From: Ganoderma boninense
Lineage: Eukaryota; Basidiomycota; Agaricomycetes; Polyporales; Polyporaceae
Direction: 5' to 3'
Assembly: GCA_002900995.3 (NCBI GenBank)
Contig: CM035313.1
Location: forward strand, 744,001-808,000
DNA: 64,000 nt
Shown here: positions 8,986 through 17,877 of the stretch, in pieces
Numbering within the stretch: the stretch's first letter is position 1
Layout: every line of letters begins with the position of its first letter
Notes under the pieces: model-generated
The model's database searches: none
Told to the model about the DNA's origin: nothing
Seen by the model: the letters and a program-made list of their open reading frames with translations, nothing else
Translations under genes and position numbers: made by a program

Positions 8986-11739
8986 CTACTTATTCCTATG
9001 ATCCCTCTCCCTCCGGCGATACGACCCGGTCCTCTGCAAGATCTGCAAGAAGTCCTCCCAGTCGAGCACTGGCGGCCCGCCGGGCTCCTTCACCAGCTCC
9101 AACGAGACCTTGTATCCATCCAACAGCGGCCTAGTATCAGTATCTTCGTGCGTTTCTTCAGGAGGCGGCCTTCCAACACCGTCGATATCAGAGCGTGCGT
9201 CGGCATGAGGTCGGCGACTGGTGGACAACTCCTCTCTCGGCAGCGCAGAACCCCCCGCGGCTTTCGCTCCAGACAGCACGGGGAGAACGGGCATTTTCTG
9301 CAGACCGGAGGAGCTGGCAGCTCCAGTTCCTTTCTCAGTCCGCGCAGAGCGCATCGGGGCCTTGCCCTTGTCCTTCCCGGCACCGGACGACTGTTCATCG
9401 ACATCATGCATCCGGCTGCTCGCAGCGGAAGTACCACGGCTTCTCGCGGGCGGCGCTCGCGAAGACGACCGAGACGACGACCGGGAGGCGGCGCGAAGGT
9501 CAACATACTTGACCTTACTAGAGCCGCCTTCCGCGTCCAACACTGGAGGAGGAGCTTGCGCACGCCTCTTCTGGGGGGCCTGCGCAGGCCTTGCAGAGGG
9601 GGCTTTAGTAGCCACCCCAGGCTTCCCGGCCGGCTGGTCGTCGTCCTGCTGCTGTTTCGTGCCCAAGGCAGCAGGGGCGCCGACCGCTGAAACGGCCGCC
9701 GAGGATGTCTTCCGCTTCTTCGCAGGACGGACTTCATTTTGGGGTTCTGAAGACCCGCTCGCAGGGCGCTTCCGACCACTGGCCACCTTGCCTGTAGTGG
9801 ATGAGGGGGTCGCCTCCGCCTTCGGAGCAGGAGGGGGCGCAGCCTGTTTTGGCTTGGGAGGCTTTCGCATGAACGTTGGCGCAGCCCACATCACCGGGTC
9901 ATGTCTGGAAGGTTGTGAAGAGGGAGGCGGCTCATCCGAGAGTGAAGCAGCAGACGCCTTGCGCTTGTCCGAGGGCGACGCTCCGTCGCGTTCGCGTTGT
10001 TTGCCTTTGGATATGGCTATCGGTTGTTCAGACGACTTCTCAAACGTGGGCAGATTCACGGGCTCGTGAGGGAGGCTCGGTCCTTCATCCCCCTTCTTCC
10101 GTCGTTTCGTGGTGCGATCCTGAGGCACCCCGTCCACGGGAGGGGTTGGCTGACGGGAACCCGACGCCTTCGCAGGAGAGGCGCGACGCGTGTCCGTCGC
10201 GCCAGATCGCCCCGCCGTCTTGCCACTATCCTTCTGCCTCACCTCCGAGACGTACTGGTCGACCATTGCCGCCGTCCGCGCGTCGTCGGGGTCGAGCCGC
10301 CTCTTCCCTCTCGCTCCAACCTTGCCGTTCCCCCGATCCTTCACCCTTGCTGGTGGTGGATGGGCATCTTGATCAACGTCTATCGTGTCCGAAAGAAGCT
10401 CGTCGACGTTCGCCTCTTCTTCCTGGCTGTCATCGTCGTTGCCGTCGTCAGCGGACGGCACAGGTCCCATGACAGCCCATGTCGGGGCAGTCGCAGGCGC
10501 GAGAGGCGGCTGGCCATCGACCTGCATGGGCGATGGTGGTGGGGGAGAAGGGGAAAGAGGAGGAGAGCGATGCTCGGGTCGACCATCCGCACCCTCCTTC
10601 TGCAAATTTTCCTCCAGAGCCTCTGCAGGAGGTGCCTTCTCCGCCTCATTCTCGCCAGCGGAGGCGTGTTCGGCTCCCGACACGACAGCTTCCGTCGCAG
10701 GCGGCGCGGGTGCCTTAGCCTCCTCCGCGGACTTGTCCTGGCTCTGCGAGTCGCCCAAGTACGACAGCGACTGCCGCGACTTCTGCGACTCTTCCGACTG
10801 CACGTCTTGCGAGGGCGGCGCCTGTGGACCCCCTTGCGCCTCCGCCATCGCCACGTCCTCGCCAATCGCAGGCTGAGACTCCTGGATGACCTCTGCGCGG
10901 TTGCGAACGTCCACGCCCTGTTCCTCCTCGGCAGCGGAGCCGCTCCTCGCGCGTTCGATCTCGTTCCTGAGCTTCGACGGGGGCTGCGACTGCTGCACCT
11001 GGGACTCCTGCGAGCCTGCACCCAGATCTTGGCTCTGACTCTGACTCTGGCTTTGACTTTGACTTTGGCTCTGCGACATGCCCATGGGCTGGCTGCCCGG
11101 GCTCGCCGAATCTGAGTTCTCCACCAGCACCCTCCCGTCGCCGCTCGCGTCGGGGTCAGGTAGTAATGCCTTGCATACCGGGGGCGGCACGCGGCGAATC
11201 AGCGGTTCGCTCGCGCTCCATCCTAGCCGGGGTGGGGGTCGCTGGTATGTGTCGAGGGGCGAGGAGGGACGATCTGGGAAGCTTGACGCAGGGATCGGGA
11301 AGCTTGACGGGGGGAGGTCATGATCGGCTAATTCGGCGGGACCTTGCGACAGAGGGAGTGGCTGGGAGGTGGCGTACGGCACGTCGGAAGGGGTGAGGGC
11401 GCGGCGGGGTTGTGCGGGAGGCGGCATAGAAAACGAGGACGAGGTATGCTCCGCTCCCTGGCTATCATCCTCATTTGTTTCTGGTTGTGGAGGTCCATCC
11501 ACTGCATGGTCGGGGACGGAGCCCGCGACGGCTTCCCCCATGTCGGCATCTACATCAGGTTCCTCTTCTGTTTCAGACGAATCGTCGTGGGAGGCATGGG
11601 GGCGCTGGGGGCTCCCGCGTACTGAGGGAGACCAGTTTGAAGGAGATCGGGGAGGCGACGAAGACTGTGGGGTTCGTGCTCGGGAGTTGCGGATCAGTCG
11701 CTTCGGGGACACCGATCGGGAGTGTGATCGACGCGTCAA
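8986..11739 (-). CDS. Disordered Ser/Pro/Gln-rich protein with an SQ cluster; possibly the C-terminal exon of the gene upstream
   Basis: A single 917-codon frame ends at 8986, but it opens with TTG. The first in-frame ATG is residue 67 (11541), although the 66 residues before it (SR/SP-rich) already look coding. The frame therefore probably starts at a splice acceptor. Most of the protein is low complexity: Pro, Ser, Lys and Glu. Residues ~212-335 contain 17 SQ pairs, including eight in a row, a pattern known from targets of ATM/ATR-type kinases. The last ~45 residues (LLDGYKVSLELVKEP, LDWEDFLQILQRTGSYR) are ordered-looking and may be a small binding motif. I do not recognise a catalytic domain. 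See the telomere-protein entry at 11,919-13,293 for a possible join. Confidence 0.7.
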   Translation of the reverse strand: MTRRSHSRSVSPKRLIRNSRARTPQSSSPPRSPSNWSPSVRGSPQRPHASHDDSSETEEEPDVDADMGEAVAGSVPDHAVDGPPQPETNEDDSQGAEHTSSSFSMPPPAQPRRALTPSDVPYATSQPLPLSQGPAELADHDLPPSSFPIPASSFPDRPSSPLDTYQRPPPRLGWSASEPLIRRVPPPVCKALLPDPDASGDGRVLVENSDSASPGSQPMGMSQSQSQSQSQSQSQSQDLGAGSQESQVQQSQPPSKLRNEIERARSGSAAEEEQGVDVRNRAEVIQESQPAIGEDVAMAEAQGGPQAPPSQDVQSEESQKSRQSLSYLGDSQSQDKSAEEAKAPAPPATEAVVSGAEHASAGENEAEKAPPAEALEENLQKEGADGRPEHRSPPLSPSPPPPSPMQVDGQPPLAPATAPTWAVMGPVPSADDGNDDDSQEEEANVDELLSDTIDVDQDAHPPPARVKDRGNGKVGARGKRRLDPDDARTAAMVDQYVSEVRQKDSGKTAGRSGATDTRRASPAKASGSRQPTPPVDGVPQDRTTKRRKKGDEGPSLPHEPVNLPTFEKSSEQPIAISKGKQRERDGASPSDKRKASAASLSDEPPPSSQPSRHDPVMWAAPTFMRKPPKPKQAAPPPAPKAEATPSSTTGKVASGRKRPASGSSEPQNEVRPAKKRKTSSAAVSAVGAPAALGTKQQQDDDQPAGKPGVATKAPSARPAQAPQKRRAQAPPPVLDAEGGSSKVKYVDLRAASRSSSRSSSRAPPARSRGTSAASSRMHDVDEQSSGAGKDKGKAPMRSARTEKGTGAASSSGLQKMPVLPVLSGAKAAGGSALPREELSTSRRPHADARSDIDGVGRPPPEETHEDTDTRPLLDGYKVSLELVKEPGGPPVLDWEDFLQILQRTGSYRRRERDHRNK
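11032..11079 (-). repeat. Short tandem repeat coding for eight Ser-Gln pairs
   Basis: Hexamer-like repetition (AGC/AGT followed by CAA/CAG on the minus strand) encodes eight consecutive SQ dipeptides inside the SQ-rich ORF. The codons alternate between synonyms, so this is more than a young microsatellite expansion. Confidence 0.85.
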
Positions 11740-11918
11740 GGGTTGGGAGATCTCGAGGGAACCTTTAAACCACAGTCAGCCCGCGGAGGGATATGGTTTT
11801 TGTACGCCACAGACCTGAGCGTGAGCGGGTTCGAGTTCTCTGCTCTATGGTTGGAGCATGGAAATTTGAATTGGGTAACGGCTGGCCTAGAGAAATAGAT
11901 AAGTCAAACCAACAAGTA

Positions 11919-13293
11919 CTAAAGGCCTTGTGAAGGGGCTGCAGCGGAGGATTGCTTTTGGGTCAGATAGTCCCTTTCTCTCGAGCAGTGGACGACCGGC
12001 ATCAACAGCACTGTGTATGTCTCGTCATGCGTGCAAGCCGAGTCCGTCCCTACAATGCATACAACGTCTCCCATCCAGACGACGTTGAATATGGGATCGC
12101 AAGATCCACTCAAGCGATATTCCACTGAAGGTTCAATGCACGTCGCTTTGACGAGAAAGAATACCACCACTCCGGATGCAGACGTCCAGCGGAATATATG
12201 CGATAAACGGACATACCAGCCAGAGACATCAACTGCTCCAGGACGTCGTCAGGAGGACGAAAGTACTTGACCACTTTCGTATGGAATCGCTAATGTGTGA
12301 ATATATGCGCACAAATGAGCTTCAAGGATTAGCTCATAAAATATAACGACTTGCCTTCCAAGCAGCCCGTCGAAGCATCTCCTTGTCAATTTGGGGTCGC
12401 TGACCATGCGAATCCTCGGCAGAGAGGGACGTTCTTGACCTCTGAGGTCCTAACTTCCTGGCCACACGGACTTTCGTGTCCAGAGCGGCGGAATTGATTG
12501 TTGTCTGTACTGGAGCTTTAGCAGGGGGTTTTAAGGCAGCTCGCGTCTCAAAATCCTCTCGCTCCGTGGCCCGAGCTATAGCCTCCTGTTTCCTGAGCTT
12601 CAAGACGTTTCTATGCGCACTATCAACTCCGAGCCTGGTTATCCCAAGTGGAGGGCCACTCACCCTGCGCCTCCATCCTGCCGTAAGCCATGTATCCAGT
12701 CTCGGATTCTCGGGTCGTCGCTCACAGCCTCCGCAGGAGAACCCCACATGGGCTCGCCGAACGCACCTTTCAAGACAATCTCGTCAACATCCAGGAAAAG
12801 AGTAGACTCTTCCGTTAAGCCAGAGTGACCATCGCGCCGAGCTACTCTTCCGAGGGCAGGGCGGAACTTCTTGAGAGATACGAAGGCAGACTTGTGAGAC
12901 GTGATGGATCTCCCGCCATGAACCGGGTTTCTGAGGATCATCAGGGCTGGGGGAGATAAGAAAGTTGTAATGCACGTACTTGTTGAAGACAGATATCGCG
13001 TCCACGCTCAAACGGGCGCGAATGATATGCCTCTTGTCCGAGATTTCAACCCACAATGAACAGGGCTCTTTGAGGTCAGAAGGAGGGAAGGTCAAGAACT
13101 GACCACAAGACGTTGCGTCAGCATACATGCGACTCTTCTACGATAACTTCATCTGGGAGCCGCGCAATACCTTGACGAGTTGTGCCTTCATCGCCTTCTC
13201 CTTCCGAGGTACTGAAGAGATATTCGCCCCATATTGTTCAGCGATGTCAATGAGGTAGTCGACAATCCAGGGGCCAGGGATCGAGTCCGCCAT
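11919..13293 (-). CDS. Probable TPP1/Tpz1-type shelterin subunit with an OB fold
   Basis: Six-exon model with consistent phases: 13293-13171, 13098-12980, 12930-12664, 12592-12355, 12289-12217, 12145-11919 (348 aa). The start region has PGPWIVDYLI. It is followed by LWVEISDKRHIIRARLS, a helix, SHKSAFVSLKKFRPALGRV, and LFLDVDEIVLKGAFGEP. This order, an early PW(I) motif then a beta-strand SDxxHxIRxxL unit and later strands, matches the TPP1/ACD and Tpz1/Est3 OB fold that recruits telomerase to telomeres (family knowledge; the assignment is inference). Intron 4 uses a GC donor (AAG|GCAAGT). The donor after 12217 (phase 1) is also compatible with an acceptor at about 11768 that would read into the SQ-rich ORF, making one ~1,200-aa protein. 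In that case exon 6 would be intronic. Confidence 0.55.
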
Positions 13294-13881
13294 GACAATC
13301 AGAGTAGAGAAGCCCAAGTTGCTTGCATGAGATTGTATGAGGATAGCTGGAAGAGTACGGCGGAGGGAAGAACGCTGAGGAAAGATGGGAGGAGCGCAAG
13401 AGTGTGCAGACCCGAAAGTGCGACGCCGGAGCTGAGAGAGCCTGAGACGCGTCGAAAGACGCGACGGGGGCGTCTACTAATTCCGTCACACTCACGAGAC
13501 TGTGACTGCTCTGTAACGCTCTCGAGCGCTGGAAGGACCTGGCCGGGACTTGCTGGGACTTGCTTCAACTTCAGTTCACTGTAGCTCGGACACCCTCGCT
13601 TAAGTTGCTTGCTATGAATCCGATACAGATAAAAACATTGGTAGTGCGGAGACAGCACTGAACATACCGGAGCAGGTGAGTCGGACTGTTACCCTGCACC
13701 AGTACCATGGCACTCAGAAGATGGTCACCGTGACAGGCCTAGGATAGCCTAAGGCTTTAGGGGTGTCCTCGAGACCTCTTCCAGAGCACACGATCACCCA
13801 CGATCACTCCAAAATGCAGACGCCTGCATTCATATATAACAGGCGAGCACCGTCAAGACAGACTACGAACACCCACTTGCC

Positions 13882-15396
13882 ATGCCCTCCCTCAGCCTCG
13901 ATGCCCTCGTCAACCGTGCAGCCACCGCCGTTCGCCAGCATGCCCCACAGCGCGACCAGGACCTCCTCCTCGCCGTCCTTCATTACGCTCCAAATGACAA
14001 GGGCAAGGCTAACGTCGCGAACAAGATTCTCCACTGCGGCGCCGCGTACAAGGGATCGCACAAGGAGGACAGCAGCCATTTCGCCCAGGTGTCCGACTTT
14101 TTCTGGCGGAACATAATCGTTCCAGGTGCGCATGCTTAGACTATTCTCCAAGTTCACGCCGCTGAGGTGCCATCTTCCAGTCCGCGTGTCTGGAGGAAAG
14201 ACACCGCAGCCTCGAAGCAGGATGTCCTACAGTGGCATCGCCTCCGCGGATGCCCTCCGGTCGCCCGCTGGGACCGAAGCAGTCAACGCGCTCCACAGCG
14301 TGACAGACGCGGTTTGTTCAACGGACCACCCATCCATTCTCCACGGCTTACGGGTGGTACCCACAGGCTCTTCGACGGGACCGACACCGATGTGTGATCT
14401 CCGGGAAGGTTGATCCAGAGGCTATCGCGAATGGGTGAGTGTTCTCCACAACGCTATCACATACGTCATCCCGCCTCCGTCTATAACCGTAAATTGTGAC
14501 GAAGCCCGCATAGGAGGGACGTTGTTTATTCGCCAGGTAGGGTTGCGAGCCTTGCTATGACGTTTGATGTGCATCCCGGTAGTCCACGATGAGGTTTGTC
14601 GAGAGCTATGTGGTGCAGGCTCGTTAGTTCCGGCTGTACTAACGCAACGCCGGAGTCCGCCTCAATTACCTTCCTATGACATCCTTCCCCCGCACCCTGT
14701 CATCCATCGATCACCACGATCGACACTAACAAACGTTATTTCCCCGCCGACACAACAGACTCGGAGTCCCCACCGGCACAGGGTTCGAGGTGAGCCGCGT
14801 AGCCCACATCATCCCCTTCTCCCTCCGCAACAGCGTGGGCTACACCTCGAGCTGTGCCTCCACCTCCGCCGCCCATCTCCCGTCGATCTGGTGCGCCCTC
14901 GAATGTTTCGGGGGCACGAGCCTCGCCAACCTCATGTACGCCGGCATCAACTCGCTCGACAACGTCATCACGCTCTCCGCAACGTGAGTGCCCCGTCTTC
15001 CCGTCCCAAATTCCGGTAAGGACCACTAAACAATATCCCCCACCCTTCCACTGCCCACAGGCTCCACCGATACTTCACGGCCCTCCAAGTCGCGCTGGAG
15101 CCCACCCCCGACGCACCGAACACCTACAAGGTCCTGACCTGGGGCAAGGTCGCGCCGCGCCTCGGGCTCCCCAAAACCGTGAAGCTGTTCACGCCGACGG
15201 ACGTCCCGCTCCCGAACCCGGCCTACCTCGCGCTGCACGCCGCGATCTGCAAGCTCGTGTGGGCGTCCGCGCGCGCGGAGGAGCTCACGGCGGTGCTCGA
15301 CGACCTCGAGGAGGTCACGCTCCTCGCCGAGAGGACGGCTCGTCCGCGAACCTGATCAACATCGCGATCTACCGGTCGCTCGCCGCCGAGGCTTGA
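13882..15396 (+). CDS. HNH endonuclease-domain protein, frame broken near the C-terminus
   Basis: Exons read as 13882-14125, 14181-14299, 14367-14434, 14759-14983 and 15061 onward. The centre holds LRRDRHRCVISGKVDPEA (the Cys-containing strand before the nuclease fold). It is followed by EVSRVAHIIPFSL (first His) and LDNVITLSATLHRYF (Asn and His), the HNH layout of a large Agaricomycete family of unknown biological role. The current frame stops at 15353-15355. Just before, GCCGAGAGGACGG appears to carry two extra bases (15,328-15,334). Without them the frame runs on through LAEDGSSANLI to a TGA at 15394-15396, which fits the family C-terminus better. The fourth intron is long (324 nt) compared with the others (55-77 nt). 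Confidence 0.75.
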
Positions 15397-15959
15397 AGTG
15401 CACACACATAACAGCGTTATTATTATCCGTCTGGGCACAGCATGGAGCATAATGCCATGCAGGAACTTCGGGAACTGGGACGAAATGGAATTCTCTCTCG
15501 GGTCTGTGTCTGCAAAATGCACGATTTATTTATATCGTTACGTGTACTATCACCTCTGTATATTAGCGCAATGTACTATATCGCTGGCATTGATCATTTC
15601 GGTGGTTTCTTAGGAATGTCCTCTGGGGGGAAGAGCTTGTGGTCTCCCACAAAGCGGTGTGCACCATAGAGTGTTCCGCCACGCACAGTTGCATAATAGG
15701 GGCGACACTGAAGTAGGCACCTGGCTAGAGATGAACGCCAAGGAGCACTCTCCAACCCTCGTATACGGTATACCTAACTACCCTCCTCACCAGCGGAATG
15801 TTCGATTTAAAAAATGCCTCCACGTTGACCGTGGCAGGAATACGGCGATGAGCTGGAATTCAATGGTACACGGGAAATAGCTACATAGTCGTCTGTACAA
15901 TCCTCGCTCGTACATCATGCCACGGCCCGGACCCAAACAGTATCCGACACCTCAAGGCC
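15397..15959. other. Convergent 3' intergenic region
   Basis: This lies between the 3' ends of the HNH gene (plus) and RAD23 (minus). No convincing coding frame is present. It presumably holds both 3' UTRs. Confidence 0.6.
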
Positions 15960-17464
15960 TCACGGCTCGCCCTGGTCCTCGAACCCACCGTCGAACCCGC
16001 CATCGAACAGGTAATTCGCCGCAAGCTCCTCGTTCTTGTCGCACGCAAAGTACGCCTCGATCACCGCCTGCCGCGGAAAGCCGAGCCCCTCCAACTGCAC
16101 CGCGCAACAGGAACATGGAATCAGCCACTGTCCAGCTGCGAGAGAAGAAAGCAAGGCTACGTACCCGTTCGATCGCGGCGCGCTCCTCCTCCGTGACCTG
16201 CACGACGTGCGTCCCGGGCGGGAGCTGCCCGCCCTCCTCGCCGCGCCCTCCGCCTCCAGCGCGCTGTTCAGGAAGTGCGCGAGCATCTCCGGGTTCTGGC
16301 CGAGCAGCTGCGCGAGCGCCGGATTCGCCGCGGCGAGCTCCTGGATGATGGGCTGCGCGAGCTGGGGGTTCTGCGCCATGGCGTTGCGCAGGTTCTGCAG
16401 CTGCGGGTGTTCCGCCAGCGAGCTCAGGTTGCCCGCGCCCCCTGCACCGAGGCCAGGAATGCCTGCACCGGCGCCGGGTTGCTGTGCCTGCTGCCGCTGC
16501 TGGGCGAGCTGGAAGAGGTTCTGACCCTGGGCGGGCTGGGCAGGTGCCGCCGCCTGAGCGGGGGCGGGAGCGGCAGCGGCAGGCTGGGCTTGGGCTTGAG
16601 CGGCAGCCGGTGGAGGTTGGGCCGCGGGAGCCGGAGCTTGAGCCATATGTTCAAGGTGAGCGGGGATGCCCTGCATTTCCCAAGAAATTTGTCAGCACAA
16701 GATACGTGTGGGAGACGCGAGACAGCATGTAATGAACGTACATTGAAGAGATACTCTACCGCACGCTCAGGGTTGTTGAAACTTGCACGGAGAGCGCGCA
16801 TGACTTGTTCACGCTCGAAACCCATTTCGATCATGTTCGTGATTGTTGACTGGAGGGCTTCCCCCGTAAGGAAGGAGCCGTCCCCAGCAATGGGAGCGGG
16901 TGCGGCACCCTCAACAGGTGCAGGCTGTGCAGGAGTGAGGATGGGTGCATTTGGTGGTTCCGGAGCGGTGGCGGGAGCGGCAGCAGGAGTAGACGCAGGG
17001 GCTTCGGGTGCAGGCGCGGCAGCTGGTGGTGCGGCGGGAGCAGCACTTGTCGAGGGGGCAGCGACGGGAGTTGGCTTGGGCTAGCACGAGATGGAGAAGT
17101 CAGTTAATATCGATACACACGACGGGACATGGACACACTTTCGACACCATGAGCACAAGGAAATCCTTCTCTTTGATCTCACATGATTCGACCGTCTTAG
17201 AGTCAGGCAGCACCTTGCCTGGTGCACGGTAAGCGGAGAATATTCCAGAGGAGGGAAGACAGCGTACCAGAGTAAATCAACTTCTGGCTCTCTGCCGCAT
17301 GGCCCTGGGTCTCCTGGATCTTTCTCTTCAGGTCGCCCACAGTATCTGAGCCCTCCGCATCGATCTACGCGAATCCACGGGCATAAACTTGGGAAGCCGA
17401 TGGACACAGCGTGTATGCGCACCTGGAAGACCTTCTGCTGTAATGTCTTTACGGTGATTTTCAT
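15960..17464 (-). CDS. RAD23: UV excision repair protein RAD23 (UBL-UBA1-XPCB-UBA2)
   Basis: Nuclear and cytoplasmic protein that stabilises Rad4/XPC in nucleotide excision repair and carries ubiquitylated proteins to the proteasome. Exons: 17464-17423, 17364-17268, 17218-17139, 17080-16742, 16670-16165, 16094-15960. The ubiquitin-like domain starts at [11 protein letters not shown] and ends near LVLMVSK. A Pro/Ala linker follows, then UBA1 ([17 protein letters not shown]), a Gln/Ala-rich stretch, the Rad4-binding domain ([18 protein letters not shown]), and UBA2 ([18 protein letters not shown]). Exon 5 is 506 nt, two more than a whole number of codons. At 16236-16250 the frame shifts from the Rad4-binding domain into the frame coding [13 protein letters not shown]. 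Two extra bases (CG) explain it. For so conserved a gene an assembly error is the likelier cause. Corrected length is about 398 aa. Confidence 0.93.
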
Positions 17465-17877
17465 GATTACGGAAGAGATGAGTGGTCGAAGTCAAGGCGG
17501 AAGGGCGGTAGGCGCTCCCCGAGCTTGCGAGAGGCGCACTGACGCGTCCCAAGCACGTGCTACGTGCTCAATGTCGGACGGTGGGCCGTTCGGCGCGGAG
17601 CCTCCTCCTGCCACTCCTCCCACCTTCTCCCCTTCTCCCCCTCGTCTCCTCCGGCGGCGCCTCCACCGCCCGGTCCTCGTGGACGAGGTCCCCAGGTGCG
17701 CACAGTTTCTCACAGCTGGCATTCATTCGCTCATTTGGTGCCCACGTTGCAGCAGAACCCGGCGTTCGGAGTCGACCCAGCGCGTCATTCCACGCACCCT
17801 TAATTAGCGAACACGGCCAGACTTCACGTTGCACGTCCGCACTCTCTCGTCCTTTCCTTCCTACCCCTTCTACTGCA
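17465..17877. promoter_or_regulatory. Shared upstream region of RAD23 and the LRR gene
   Basis: The two genes start back to back, 413 bases apart, so one region must serve both directions. It is rich in CT runs on the plus strand near 17,590-17,660, a common feature of fungal promoters. No specific factor site is claimed. An upstream in-frame extension of the LRR frame exists here but lacks conserved sequence. Confidence 0.5.

Noticed and set aside
11032..11079. CRISPR-like repeat array
   Set aside because: It is a hexamer coding repeat in a eukaryotic ORF, without spacers.
9090..11115. Plus-strand frames of 200-370 codons opposite the SQ-rich ORF
   Set aside because: Composition is that of antisense to Ser/Pro-rich coding (Arg/Leu runs). 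They hold no conserved motifs.
12635..12663. A 29-nt intron in the telomere-protein gene
   Set aside because: It keeps frame but is shorter than any convincing intron here. The 71-nt alternative ending at 12,593 also keeps frame and is of normal size.
16275..17084. Plus-strand frame of 269 codons opposite RAD23
   Set aside because: Ala/Gly-rich antisense of the Pro/Ala linker; RAD23 on the minus strand is certain.
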